From Telmatospirillum sp. (GTDB lineage Bacteria; Pseudomonadota; Alphaproteobacteria; CACIAM-22H2), in assembly GCA_020248985.1 (NCBI GenBank), contig JADCGL010000033.1, forward strand, positions 1 through 64,000: 64,000 bases of DNA, written 5' to 3'. Below the pieces are notes generated by a model. The model worked only from the letters and a program-made list of their open reading frames with translations, did not search any database and was not told the origin of the DNA. Positions 45,100 through 53,411 of this stretch are shown here, one piece after another (position 1 is the stretch's first letter; every line of letters starts with the position of its first letter). A program made the translations under genes and the position numbers.

Positions 45100-46299
45100 G
45101 TGAAGATCACGGACATCAAGTGCGCCATCATTGCGGACAGTCCCGTCATCCGCATCACGACCGACGAAGGCATCACGGGCTGGAGCCAGATCGAGACGCC
45201 GAAACCCTATCTGCAGCCCATCGTGCTGCAGCTGAAATCCTGGCTGGTCGGCCAGGATCCCGTGAATGTCGAACGCGTGATGAAGCGCATCCGCGTGCGC
45301 GGCGGCTTCAAGCCGTTTGGTGCGGCCGTCAGCGCCATCGAGATCGCGTTGTGGGACATTGCGGGCAAAGCCGCAGGCTTGCCGATCTATCGCCTGCTCG
45401 GCGGCAAGGTGCGCGACCAGGTGCGCACCTATCGCACGCTCTACCAGCGCGAGGCGGGCGTGGGCCACACGCCGGACGATTACCGCAAATGGGCCGATTA
45501 CGGAAAGTCGCTCGAAGGCGGCTTCACGATGTTCAAGCTCCCGACCTCGTTCCACTCGTCGATGGTCGCGGATTTCCCGGACTTCCATTACGGGGCCGTG
45601 CAGCACGATGCGCCGTTCCCCTATCCGCACAAGGGCCTCCTCAGCGAGAACGGCTTCGACCATATGGTCGCGTGCGTGCGCGCGGCCAAAGAAGCGCTCG
45701 GCAAGAGCTACGGCCTCGCGGTCGATGCGGGACCGGGCTATCTCAAGCACGACGCGTTGCGCTTTGCCAAAGCGGTCGAGGATCTGCATCTTTTGTGGAT
45801 CGAGGACATGATCACCGGCGACTATTCGCCCTACGTCAATCCGGACGTCTATCGCGAGGTGACACCGCACACGACGACGCCGATCCATACGGGCGAGCAG
45901 ATCTATCTGCGCCAGAACTTCAAGGCGCTGATCGAGACCCATGCGGTCGACGTGGTGGGTCCCGATCCGTGCGACTGCGGCGGCATTGCCGAGCTCAAAT
46001 GGATCGCCGAATTCGCCGATCTCTACGGCGTTGCGATGGCGCCGCACGGCACGGCCAACGGCATTTTCGGGCTCGCCTCGCTGATTCAAGTCTGCGCGAC
46101 GCTGCCCGACAATCTGATCGCGTTCGAGTATCCCGCACGCTTCGAGCCGTTCTGGTACGAGATTACCGAAGGCTTCGACGGCATGCCGGTCAAAAACGGT
46201 CTGATCGACGTCTATGACCGACCGGGCCTCGGCGTAAACCTGATCCCGGCCAAGGCCAAAAAATATCTCTCGGCCGGCGATGCGGACTTTTTCGACTGA
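45100..46299 (+). CDS. Mandelate-racemase/muconate-lactonizing (enolase superfamily) enzyme
   Basis: A 399-residue enzyme with an (alpha/beta)7beta barrel. Magnesium ligands are apparent as Asp in LAVDAGPGY, Glu in LWIEDMITG and Glu in HTGEQIYL; a general-base His is in MAPHGTANG. The substrate is probably a sugar acid, because a TRAP transporter follows. The GTG at 45100 was chosen because GGGGGAGGGA lies just before it. Confidence 0.87.
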   Translation: MKITDIKCAIIADSPVIRITTDEGITGWSQIETPKPYLQPIVLQLKSWLVGQDPVNVERVMKRIRVRGGFKPFGAAVSAIEIALWDIAGKAAGLPIYRLLGGKVRDQVRTYRTLYQREAGVGHTPDDYRKWADYGKSLEGGFTMFKLPTSFHSSMVADFPDFHYGAVQHDAPFPYPHKGLLSENGFDHMVACVRAAKEALGKSYGLAVDAGPGYLKHDALRFAKAVEDLHLLWIEDMITGDYSPYVNPDVYREVTPHTTTPIHTGEQIYLRQNFKALIETHAVDVVGPDPCDCGGIAELKWIAEFADLYGVAMAPHGTANGIFGLASLIQVCATLPDNLIAFEYPARFEPFWYEITEGFDGMPVKNGLIDVYDRPGLGVNLIPAKAKKYLSAGDADFFD

Positions 46300-46340
46300 G
46301 GCGGGAAGGGGAGAAAGACGCAAGCGGCCAATGCCTTCAA

Positions 46341-46356
46341 TGGCATAGGGATTGCA
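46341..46356 (+). promoter_or_regulatory. Sigma-54 (-24/-12) promoter of the TRAP operon
   Basis: TGGCATAGGGATTGCA matches TGGCAC-N5-TTGCA closely, with correct GG-to-GC spacing. The predicted transcription start is near 46367, 37 bases before the dctP-like ATG. Sigma-54 control of dicarboxylate or sugar-acid uptake with an enhancer-binding protein is well known. Confidence 0.75.
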
Positions 46357-46403
46357 TTGTCCTGGAGCGATTTGTTGTATCGATCGAACCAGGAGTTTTG
46401 CGC

Positions 46404-47438
46404 ATGCGGTCGTTTGTTTTCGGGGTCGTTGCGGCCCTTTTTGTCGGCTCGGGTGCTTCCGCCCAGACCCCGGTACGCTGGCTGAGCCAGACGCCGAGCG
46501 TGCAGACTCAGTTTCCGATCGAGTCTGCGGCGATGGCGCGCATCACCTCGGCCGGCGTGGGCTTGCGCGTCGACCGGCAGGAATTCATGGCGCTCGGCCT
46601 CAATCTTGGCGACGCGCTTCGCCTCGTGCGCAGCGGCACCTACGACATCGTCTCGACGCAGGTCGGTCTTGCCTCGCGCGACGACCCGTTCCTCGAAGGC
46701 ATCGACCTCATCGGCGTATCGACCGACATGGACGATCTTGAGTCGGCCGTGAAGGCCTATCGCCCGCTGTTCGACAGGCGCTTGGAGCAGCGCTTCGGCG
46801 CGCGTGCGCTCGCGATCTGGCCGTTCGGTCCGCAGGTCTTCTTCTGCAACCAGGCGATTAAGACGCTCGACGATCTCAAGGGCCAGCGCGTGCGCTCCTT
46901 CACGCCGTCAATGTCGAAGCTGCTCGAGCAGCTGGGATCGACGCCTGTTTCGATCTCCTTCCCCGAAGTCTATCCTTCGCTGCAGCGCGGCGTGGCCAAT
47001 TGCGGCGTCACCTCGCCCACGTCGGCCAACACGGGCCGCTGGCCGGAAGTGACCTCGCATCTGCTGCCGCTGTCCGTTTCGGGCTCGGTGCAGGCGCATC
47101 TCGTCAACGCAGCGTGGTTCGCCAAGCTTTCGGCTCCGCAGAAGGACGTGCTGTCGCTCGAGTTGCGGCGCATGGAAGCCGAGCTTTGGAACCTCGCGCG
47201 CAACACCAACGAGATCGCGACCAATTGCAGCATCGGCAAGGAGCCGTGCACCGCACCGCATGTGAGCTACAAGATGACGCTGGTCGACGTCGCACCGGCC
47301 GACCTCGAGCGCGTGCGCAAGATTTCGGCCGAACAGGTTCTGCCTGAATGGGCCGAGCGCTGCGAGCGCGTCTACCCGAACTGCAAGCAGGCCTGGAACG
47401 GCAGCATCGGCAAGGCACGCGGAATCGCGATCCGCTGA
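46404..47438 (+). CDS. dctP: TRAP transporter substrate-binding protein
   Basis: A 344-residue periplasmic solute receptor with a signal peptide (FVFGVVAALFVGSGASAQ). The DctP-fold marks are LGLNLGDALRLVRSGTYDIV, FFCNQAIKTLDDLKGQRVR and FPEVYPSLQRGVANCGVTSP. AGGAG lies 8 bases before the ATG at 46404. Extra cysteines (NCSIGKEPC, CERVYPNC) suggest disulfides in the C-terminal lobe. The substrate is probably the sugar acid used by the adjacent enolase-superfamily enzyme. Confidence 0.9.
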   Translation: MRSFVFGVVAALFVGSGASAQTPVRWLSQTPSVQTQFPIESAAMARITSAGVGLRVDRQEFMALGLNLGDALRLVRSGTYDIVSTQVGLASRDDPFLEGIDLIGVSTDMDDLESAVKAYRPLFDRRLEQRFGARALAIWPFGPQVFFCNQAIKTLDDLKGQRVRSFTPSMSKLLEQLGSTPVSISFPEVYPSLQRGVANCGVTSPTSANTGRWPEVTSHLLPLSVSGSVQAHLVNAAWFAKLSAPQKDVLSLELRRMEAELWNLARNTNEIATNCSIGKEPCTAPHVSYKMTLVDVAPADLERVRKISAEQVLPEWAERCERVYPNCKQAWNGSIGKARGIAIR

Positions 47439-48059
47439 ATGTCGGGTACCGGTCCCTACGACAACGCCAATCCCGTCGCACGCGCGCTGGGGCCAGCCGT
47501 TCGCTGGCTCCAGATCGCGTGCGGCTGGGCGCTGGTGGCGATATGCTTTGCCACGCTCTACGACATCGTCGCGCGGCGCCTGTTCGGCCATTCGGTCCAG
47601 GGAGTGAACGAACTCGGGGCCTATCTGCTCGCCATCGTCTCGGCCTTCGGCTTCTCTTCAGCCTTGCTGCAGAAGGCGCATTCGCGCGTCGATTTTCTCT
47701 ACCCTTATCTGCCGAAAACCGTCGTGTCGGCACTCAATCTCTTGACGGCTGTTTCGCTCGCCGTGCTTGCGGCGATCTCGGTCTGGCAAGGCTGGCACGT
47801 GCTCGACGAGAGCCTCCTGTTCGACAGCCGCGCCGCCACGCCGCTGCAGACGCCGATGTGGATCCCGCAGGGCCTGTGGCTCGCCGGTCTTGCCGTCTTC
47901 GCCGGCGTTACGGGCGCCTGCGCGGTCCATGCGACACTTTTGTTCGTGCGCGACCGCAAGCGTCTCGACGCGCTCTACGGTCCGTTGACGGTCGAAGGCC
48001 AGATCGAGGTCGAGACCCAAGGAACGCTGCCGCTGGACGCCGAAGGAAAAGCATCGTGA
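47439..48059 (+). CDS. dctQ: TRAP transporter small membrane subunit
   Basis: A 206-residue protein with four membrane spans, including VAICFATLYDIVARRLFGHSVQG and LLAIVSAFGFSSALLQKAHSRVD, typical of DctQ. The start codon abuts the dctP stop directly. The hydrophilic C-terminal 40 residues extend into the cytoplasm. Overlaps the DctM gene by 4 bp. Confidence 0.9.
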   Translation: MSGTGPYDNANPVARALGPAVRWLQIACGWALVAICFATLYDIVARRLFGHSVQGVNELGAYLLAIVSAFGFSSALLQKAHSRVDFLYPYLPKTVVSALNLLTAVSLAVLAAISVWQGWHVLDESLLFDSRAATPLQTPMWIPQGLWLAGLAVFAGVTGACAVHATLLFVRDRKRLDALYGPLTVEGQIEVETQGTLPLDAEGKAS

Positions 48060-49369
48060 CGATCGGGATTGCGGCCGTCACCTTCGGCTTCCTCGGCATG
48101 ATGCTGCTGCTGTTCCTCGGCCTGCACGTGGCGACCGTGCTGTTCTTCACGGCCGCCGTCGCGATCGAGATCTATTTCGACGGCAGGCTGATGGCCGTCT
48201 ACGGTACGCAATTGTGGAGTGCGATGGAGGACTACATCCTCCTGTCGATCCCGCTCTATATTCTGCTCGGCGAAATACTCGTGCGCTGCGGCGCGACCGA
48301 CAAGATGTACGGCGCGCTGGCGCTTTGGCTCGGCCGGCTGCCGGGCGGGCTTCTGCACACGAATGTCGGCGCGTCGGCGCTGTTTTCGGCCGTATCCGGC
48401 TCGTCCGTTTCGACCGCGGCCACCATCGCGACAGTGGCCCTGCCGTCCTTCCGCCAGCGCGGCTACGACGACCGCCTCGTGCTGGGCTCGATCGCCGCGG
48501 GTGCTTCGCTCGGCAACCTCATTCCCCCCGGCATCGCCTTCATCGTCTACGCCGCTCTGACAAACAGCTCGGTTGGCCAGCTTTACGCGGGCGCCATCAT
48601 CCCGAGCGTGCTGATGACCGTGCTGTTCATGGCGACGATCGTGGCGATCGCACTGCTCCGTCCGGACCTGACGGGGCCCAAGGAGCCGAAGCGCAGTCTG
48701 GCCGAGCGCATCCGCGGCTTGGCCGATCTGACGGGCCCCGTGATCGTTTTCGTCGTCATCATGGGATCGATCTACACCGGCTGGGCGACCGTCACGGAAT
48801 CGGCGGCGCTGTCGGTGCTGGTGGCCCTGGTCATCGCGGCCGTCAACCGCACGCTCAGCATCCGCATGTTGCACGAAAGCTTCGTCGCGACCGCGAACCT
48901 CACCGCGATCACGATGCTGATTCTGGCGGTGGCCTTCTTCCTCAATTTCGCTCTCGGCAGCCTCAACGTGACGCAGACGCTGAGCGCTTTCATCGCCGGC
49001 CTCGGCCGCTCGCCGACCGAGCTCATGTGGATCCTTGCGGTCTTCTACGTCGTGCTCGGCGTGTTTTTCGAGACGTTGCCGATGATGGTGGGCACGGTGC
49101 CGATCGTGTTCCCGATCATCGTTGCGGCCGGCATCGACCCGATCTGGTTCGGCGTGTTCATGGTGCTGATGTGCGAATTGTCGCTGCTGTCCCCGCCGGT
49201 CGGCATGACGCTCTACGTCATCCAGGCCGTCCGGCGCGAAGGCAACATCCGCGACGTGTTCGCCGGCACGATCCCATTCGTCGCGGCGATGGTGCTGATG
49301 ACGGCGATCCTGATCCATTTTCCGTGGATCGCGACCGAGCTGCCGCAGCGCATGTTTGCGCCCGACTGA
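48056..49369 (+). CDS. dctM: TRAP transporter large membrane subunit
   Basis: A 437-residue, about 12-span carrier subunit. Conserved segments are DYILLSIPLYILLGEILVR, SALFSAVSGSSVSTAATIAT, GSIAAGASLGNLIPPGIAFI and TGWATVTESAALSVLVAL, with the C-terminal SPPVGMTLYVIQ. The GTG at 48056 is preceded by AAGGA and overlaps dctQ by GTGA. Couples uptake to the sodium gradient (family knowledge). Confidence 0.93.
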   Translation: MTIGIAAVTFGFLGMMLLLFLGLHVATVLFFTAAVAIEIYFDGRLMAVYGTQLWSAMEDYILLSIPLYILLGEILVRCGATDKMYGALALWLGRLPGGLLHTNVGASALFSAVSGSSVSTAATIATVALPSFRQRGYDDRLVLGSIAAGASLGNLIPPGIAFIVYAALTNSSVGQLYAGAIIPSVLMTVLFMATIVAIALLRPDLTGPKEPKRSLAERIRGLADLTGPVIVFVVIMGSIYTGWATVTESAALSVLVALVIAAVNRTLSIRMLHESFVATANLTAITMLILAVAFFLNFALGSLNVTQTLSAFIAGLGRSPTELMWILAVFYVVLGVFFETLPMMVGTVPIVFPIIVAAGIDPIWFGVFMVLMCELSLLSPPVGMTLYVIQAVRREGNIRDVFAGTIPFVAAMVLMTAILIHFPWIATELPQRMFAPD

Positions 49370-49476
49370 TCCCGCGAACGCGATTGAACCGAAACGATTG
49401 CGTATATCCCGACCCTTCCGACAGGGCTGGCGCTCCGCCAAACTCGCGCCCAACCCCTTCGGATCGGAATCGCGCC

Positions 49477-49983
49477 ATGCCCAAATATCTCGTCGCCTAC
49501 TATTCTTGGACCGGCAACACCGCGAAAGTGGCGAAGCTGATTGCGGCAACGCTCGGTGCGGACATCGAGGAGATCCGCGAGGTCAAGCCGCGCGGCGGGC
49601 CTTTCGCCTTTGTCGCGTCTTTGATCGCTTCGGTCTTCAAGACGTGCCCGCCGATCATGCCGGCGACGAAAAACGTCGCCGACTACGACGTGGTGATTCT
49701 CGGCACGCCCGTCTGGGGGGCGGACATGGCGACGCCGATGCGCACCTACCTGATGCGCGAAGCGCCGCGAATGAAACAGGTCGCGTTGTACTGCACGTTG
49801 GGCGGCAGCGGCGGCAAGGCTGCCCTTGCATGTATGGCAGCACTTTGGGGGCGCGCTGCGTTGGCCGATCTGACTTTGAATCAGTCCGCGATTGCCACGG
49901 AAACGTGGCGCAATGCCGCCGAAGATTTCGCCCGTCAGATCCAGAAGAGCGAGGCAGCCCCCAGCGGCCGCGCCGCCGCTTGA
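49477..49983 (+). CDS. Flavodoxin-like protein
   Basis: A 168-residue flavodoxin-fold protein. The FMN phosphate loop is YYSWTGNTAKVAKL at the N-terminus, then VVILGTPVWGADMATPMRTY and TLGGSGGKAAL. It probably binds FMN, and its redox partner is unknown. It lies 107 bp after dctM and may have its own promoter. Confidence 0.87.
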   Translation: MPKYLVAYYSWTGNTAKVAKLIAATLGADIEEIREVKPRGGPFAFVASLIASVFKTCPPIMPATKNVADYDVVILGTPVWGADMATPMRTYLMREAPRMKQVALYCTLGGSGGKAALACMAALWGRAALADLTLNQSAIATETWRNAAEDFARQIQKSEAAPSGRAAA

Positions 49984-50154
49984 ACGGCCAGGCCATCGTC
50001 GCGGCCCGTCGACAGCCGATGCGGGGCGTGCCGATCGGTGCATCAGTGACGGTTGTTGCACATTTGCCAGATATGCAGCGCGTCCTGATTCTTATATAAA
50101 GTATTGATATGGATGGGAAATATGGAAATCTGTGGAAGTCAAAACATATGGCTT

Positions 50155-50184
50155 GATCACATACCAACTAGTTGGTATGTGATC
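50155..50184. promoter_or_regulatory. Perfect 30-bp palindromic operator
   Basis: From GATCACATACCAACT to its exact reverse complement AGTTGGTATGTGATC, all 30 positions are symmetric. It ends 24 bases before the GTG of the TetR gene, so it overlaps the likely promoter and should bind that regulator. Confidence 0.8.
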
Positions 50185-50208
50185 TCGTGACAGGGAGACG
50201 ATCGTCAC

Positions 50209-50826
50209 GTGCCAACCCCAAGAACAGCCCCAAGAACAGCGCGCGACAAGATTCTCGACGCGGCCCTCTCGGTCATTCGGACGAAGGGTTATTCGGCAAC
50301 GACCGTCGACGATCTGTGCGCTGCAGCCGGCGTTACCAAGGGTGCGTTCTTCCATCATTTCGAAAGCAAGGATGCGTTGGGCGTTGCCGCGGCCAACCAT
50401 TGGTCGGCGATGACCGGCGGCTTTTTCGCATCTGCGCCCTATCATGGGCATGCCGACCCGCTCGATCGGGTTCTGGCCTATCTCGATTTCCGCCGCGACA
50501 TTCTGCTGGGTACGTTGCCCGAGTTCACGTGCCTCGTCGGCACCATGGTGCAAGAGGTCCACCAAACGAGCCCGGCCATCGCCGCCGCTTGCGATGCTTC
50601 GATCAGCGCCCATGCCGAAACGATCGAAGCCGATATTGCCGACGCGATGAAACGCTACGGCATTGCCGCCGACTGGACCGCCAAGGGCCTCGCGCTGCAC
50701 ACCCAGGCCGTCCTGCAAGGGGCTTTCATCCTCGCCAAGGCGAAGGGCGGCCCCGCGGTCGCCGCCGAAAGCATTCGCCATCTCAAACGCTATGTCGGCT
50801 TTCTGTTCGGACGCCCGCAAACTTGA
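50209..50826 (+). CDS. TetR-family regulator of the DUF1428/SRPBCC/VOC cassette
   Basis: A 205-residue repressor. The helix-turn-helix is TVDDLCAAAGVTKGAFFHHFESKDAL, N-terminal. The ligand domain contains CLVGTMVQEVHQ and ACDASISAHAETIEADI. A GTG start is used, with GGGAG 11 bases upstream. The 15-bp gap to the next gene and the operator ahead suggest autoregulation of the whole operon. Confidence 0.9.
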   Translation: MPTPRTAPRTARDKILDAALSVIRTKGYSATTVDDLCAAAGVTKGAFFHHFESKDALGVAAANHWSAMTGGFFASAPYHGHADPLDRVLAYLDFRRDILLGTLPEFTCLVGTMVQEVHQTSPAIAAACDASISAHAETIEADIADAMKRYGIAADWTAKGLALHTQAVLQGAFILAKAKGGPAVAAESIRHLKRYVGFLFGRPQT

Positions 50827-50840
50827 AGAAGGAAACGACC

Positions 50841-51218
50841 ATGACGGACGCACGCGCGCCAACCTATATCGACGGCTTTGTCGCCTCGGTGCCGACCGCC
50901 GCAAAAGAAGCCTATCTCGCCCATTGCCGGATCTGCGCGCCGGTTTTCGTCGAATACGGCGCGCTCCGAATCGTCGATGGATGGGGCGACGACGTGCCCC
51001 ACGGCAAGCTGACCGACTTCCATATGGCCGTGAAGGCCAATGCGGAAGAGACCGTGGTTCTCGGCTGGATCGAGTGGCCGTCGAAGGCCGTGCGCGACGC
51101 GGGCATGGCCAAGGTGATGCAAGATCCGCGCATGGCACCTGGCGCCAATCCCATGCCCTTCGACGGCAAACGCATGATCTATGGCGGGTTCGCCATGTTC
51201 CACGATTGCAGGGCATAA
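50841..51218 (+). CDS. DUF1428 family protein
   Basis: A 125-residue dimeric alpha+beta-barrel-like protein. The family marks are YIDGFVASVPTAAKEAYLAHC at the N-terminus, RIVDGWGDDVPHGKLTDF, VVLGWIEWPSKAVRDAGMAK and the end KRMIYGGFAMF. Function unknown. AAGGAAACGACC precedes the ATG. Member of the TetR-led operon. Confidence 0.9.
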   Translation: MTDARAPTYIDGFVASVPTAAKEAYLAHCRICAPVFVEYGALRIVDGWGDDVPHGKLTDFHMAVKANAEETVVLGWIEWPSKAVRDAGMAKVMQDPRMAPGANPMPFDGKRMIYGGFAMFHDCRA

Positions 51219-51231
51219 GGAGGAACCGACG

Positions 51232-51756
51232 ATGGCGATTTCCACCGAGACGCCCGCAGCAAGCGCCAACACGCTCAGCATCGCCCGGCGCATCAACGCG
51301 CCGCGCGTCGTCGTCTGGCGCTGCTGGACGCAACCCGAACTCCTGAAGGCGTGGTATTGCCCGAAGCCCTGGCGGGTGATCGAGGCTTCTCTCGATCTGC
51401 GTCCAGGCGGGCGTGCGAACACGGTTTTCGAGGGGCCGAACGGCGAGCGGCACGACAACAACGGCATCTATTTGGAAATCGTGCCGATGGAACGTCTCGT
51501 TTTCACCGACGCCTTCACCGAAGGATTCCTGCCGAAAGACGGGACGCCGTTCATGACCGGCTTCGTGCATCTTTCGGACGCGCCGAATGGCGGCACGGAC
51601 ATGCACTGGGGCGCGCGCCACTGGACGGCGGAGGACACGGCGAAGCACGAAGCGATGGGCTTCGAAGCAGGCTGGTCCGCCGCTGCCGCCCAGCTCGACG
51701 AACTGGCGCAGCAGGTCGCGGCCGGTTCGGCACGCGGTTCTGCGACGCCGGCTTGA
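51232..51756 (+). CDS. SRPBCC (AHSA1-type START-like) protein
   Basis: A 174-residue helix-grip protein. Typical marks are ISIARRINAPRVVVWRCW-like start (RRINAPRVVVWRCWTQPELL), AWYCPKPW, DLRPGGRANTVFEGPNG and the C-terminal HEAMGFEAGWSAAAAQLDEL. It binds a hydrophobic ligand in family terms; the ligand is unknown. AGGAGG precedes the ATG. Confidence 0.88.
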   Translation: MAISTETPAASANTLSIARRINAPRVVVWRCWTQPELLKAWYCPKPWRVIEASLDLRPGGRANTVFEGPNGERHDNNGIYLEIVPMERLVFTDAFTEGFLPKDGTPFMTGFVHLSDAPNGGTDMHWGARHWTAEDTAKHEAMGFEAGWSAAAAQLDELAQQVAAGSARGSATPA

Positions 51757-51781
51757 AACAAAAACAATAGGGGGAACGCCA

Positions 51782-52255
51782 ATGAAATCGATCGTGCCCT
51801 GCCTTTGGTTCGACGCAAACGCCGAAGATGCCGCAACCTTCTACGTGTCGCTTCTGCCCGAAAGCCGGATCGACGCCGTGCACAGGGCGCCGGCCGACTA
51901 TCCCTCGGGCAAAGCGGGCGCTGTCCTGACGGTCGAGTTCACGCTGCTCGGCCGGCCCTTTCTCGGACTCAATGGCGGACCTCGTTTCACATTCAACGAA
52001 GCATTGTCCTTCCAGATCCCGGTGGAGACGCAAGCCGAAGTCGATCGCCTGAGCGATGCGCTTTCGGCCGTGCCGGCGGCGGAGCAGTGCGGCTGGGTGA
52101 AGGACCGCTTCGGTCTGTCCTGGCAGATCGTGCCGGTGCAGCTCGTGCGCCTGGTCTGCGACCCGGATCCCGCGCGCGCAAAACGCGTCTTCACGGCCAT
52201 GATGGACATGAAGCGCATCGACATCGCGGCCATTCTGGCCGCCGCCGAAGCATGA
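51782..52255 (+). CDS. VOC-superfamily protein (PhnB-like)
   Basis: A 157-residue protein of the PhnB/3-demethylubiquinone-methyltransferase-like VOC group, with IVPCLWFDANAEDAATFYVS at the N-terminus, FLGLNGGPRFTFNEALSF and CGWVKDRFGLSWQIVP. No methyltransferase motif is present despite the family label. Member of the TetR-led operon. Confidence 0.88.
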   Translation: MKSIVPCLWFDANAEDAATFYVSLLPESRIDAVHRAPADYPSGKAGAVLTVEFTLLGRPFLGLNGGPRFTFNEALSFQIPVETQAEVDRLSDALSAVPAAEQCGWVKDRFGLSWQIVPVQLVRLVCDPDPARAKRVFTAMMDMKRIDIAAILAAAEA

Positions 52256-52268
52256 AGGGAGCATCGGG

Positions 52269-52802
52269 ATGCTGAAACTGCTTGCCATGGCCGCGATTGG
52301 ATTTGTCGTCGCGGTCGGCGCCTTTGTTGCCTATGCCGCAACCAAGCCGGACAGCTTCCGTGTTGTCCGGTCGCTGACGATCGGAGCGCCGCCCGATCGC
52401 GTGTTCGCGTTGATCAACGACATGCGCGGTTTCAATCGATGGAATCCGTATGAGCGCAAAGATCCGGGCAGCGGGACATACGGGCGCACGCAAGTCGGTA
52501 TCGGCGCGTCCTATGCCTGGGACAGCCCGAAACTCGGCAGGGGTGCCATGACGATCGTGGACGCGGCAGCGCCCGGAAGGGTTGTCATGCGCCTCGATTT
52601 CGAAACGCCTTTTAAGGCGCAAAACAGCGCCACTTTCACGATCGTGCCGCGCGACGGCGGCGCGGAAGTCAGCTGGGCGATGGAGGGGCCGGCACCGCTC
52701 GTCACCAAGGTGATGGACACGGTGATCGGCATGGACAAGATGGTCGGCAGCGACTTTGAAGAAGGCCTGCGCAATCTGAAGGAGATTGCCGAGAAGCCAT
52801 GA
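52269..52802 (+). CDS. Membrane-anchored SRPBCC (polyketide-cyclase-like) protein
   Basis: A 177-residue protein. A single N-terminal membrane segment (LLAMAAIGFVVAVGAFVAY) is followed by a helix-grip domain (RSLTIGAPPDRVFALINDMR, FNRWNPYERKDPG, GAEVSWAMEGP). The anchor places it at the membrane, unlike the soluble SRPBCC protein two genes upstream. It is last in the TetR-led operon. Confidence 0.87.
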   Translation: MLKLLAMAAIGFVVAVGAFVAYAATKPDSFRVVRSLTIGAPPDRVFALINDMRGFNRWNPYERKDPGSGTYGRTQVGIGASYAWDSPKLGRGAMTIVDAAAPGRVVMRLDFETPFKAQNSATFTIVPRDGGAEVSWAMEGPAPLVTKVMDTVIGMDKMVGSDFEEGLRNLKEIAEKP

Positions 52803-52878
52803 CCGAAACCGGCGCCTTAAGCGGTACCGGCTCGGCGATGCCAGAGCCGCCGCACGGGGGGCGTTTGTGTCTGCGGCG

Positions 52879-52954
52879 TGGCGTTCCCTAGGGGATTCGA
52901 ACCCCTGTATCCACCGTGAAAGGGTGGTGTCCTAGGCCTCTAGACGAAGGGAAC
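52879..52954 (-). tRNA. tRNA-Glu (anticodon TTC), CCA encoded
   Basis: Read on the minus strand, GTTCCCTTCGTCTAGAGGCC starts a full cloverleaf: acceptor GTTCCCT/AGGGAAC, D-loop, anticodon arm CCACCCTTTCACGGTGG with TTC, T-arm AGGGGTTCGAATCCCCT, discriminator G and genomically encoded CCA (76 nt). It closely resembles other bacterial tRNA-Glu genes. Confidence 0.96.
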
Positions 52955-53000
52955 TTGGGCCCGCAGAAGGCGCTCTATGTAGCGAGGTCGTTCGCGTAAA

Positions 53001-53411
53001 TCAAGCCTCGAAGACGGGCTTGGCGGCGACGAGCGGCAGGCGCACGCAATCGAGGCGGCTCGTATGGCGGGCCACCGGCGAAAACGCCGCCCAAATGCCG
53101 TTTTCAGGGCTGTTTTCGCCCGCCAGCACGCGCGCAAGGGCCGTTTCGGCAGCGGCAAAGGCGGTCGCGCCCTGGCCCTCGACGCTGGCGGCAAGGGCCG
53201 CCGCCGCCGCCTGGCACAGCACGCAGCCGCGCACAAAATGGCCGATGCGGCGCACGGTGCCGTCCGCAGCGCGGTCCACGTCGATCGTGACGCGGTCGCC
53301 GCACAAAGGATTGTCGCTCGTGTGGCTGTGCGTGGGGGCGTCGAGGCGCCCGGCATGGCGCCGGTCTTTGGCAAGAGCGAGGATCGCGTCGTGGTAGATT
53401 GCGTCGCTCAC
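53001..53411 (-). CDS. IscU/SufU-like scaffold or sulfur-transfer protein
   Basis: A 136-residue U-type protein. The metal/sulfur ligands of the family are present: Cys37 with Asp39 in NPLCGD, Cys63 and Cys66 in RGCVLCQAAAAAL, and Cys122 in LDCVRLP. Such proteins assemble Fe-S clusters or accept persulfide from SufS. The GTG start overlaps the sufS stop (GTGA), so it is translationally coupled. Last gene of the seven-gene Mo-hydroxylase maturation operon. Confidence 0.87.
   Translation of the reverse strand: MSDAIYHDAILALAKDRRHAGRLDAPTHSHTSDNPLCGDRVTIDVDRAADGTVRRIGHFVRGCVLCQAAAAALAASVEGQGATAFAAAETALARVLAGENSPENGIWAAFSPVARHTSRLDCVRLPLVAAKPVFEA

Noticed and set aside
51782-52255. 3-demethylubiquinone methyltransferase annotation
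   Set aside because: The family label is historical. The sequence is a VOC fold without a SAM-binding motif.
52803-52878. Terminator downstream of tRNA-Glu
   Set aside because: GCCGCA/TGCGGC repeats can pair across about 17 bases, but no T-run follows on the minus strand.
53001-53411. IscU-like protein as a housekeeping Fe-S scaffold
   Set aside because: Possible, but no iscS/iscA/hscBA or sufBCD genes are adjacent and it is coupled to a Mo-hydroxylase maturation operon. A dedicated role is more likely.
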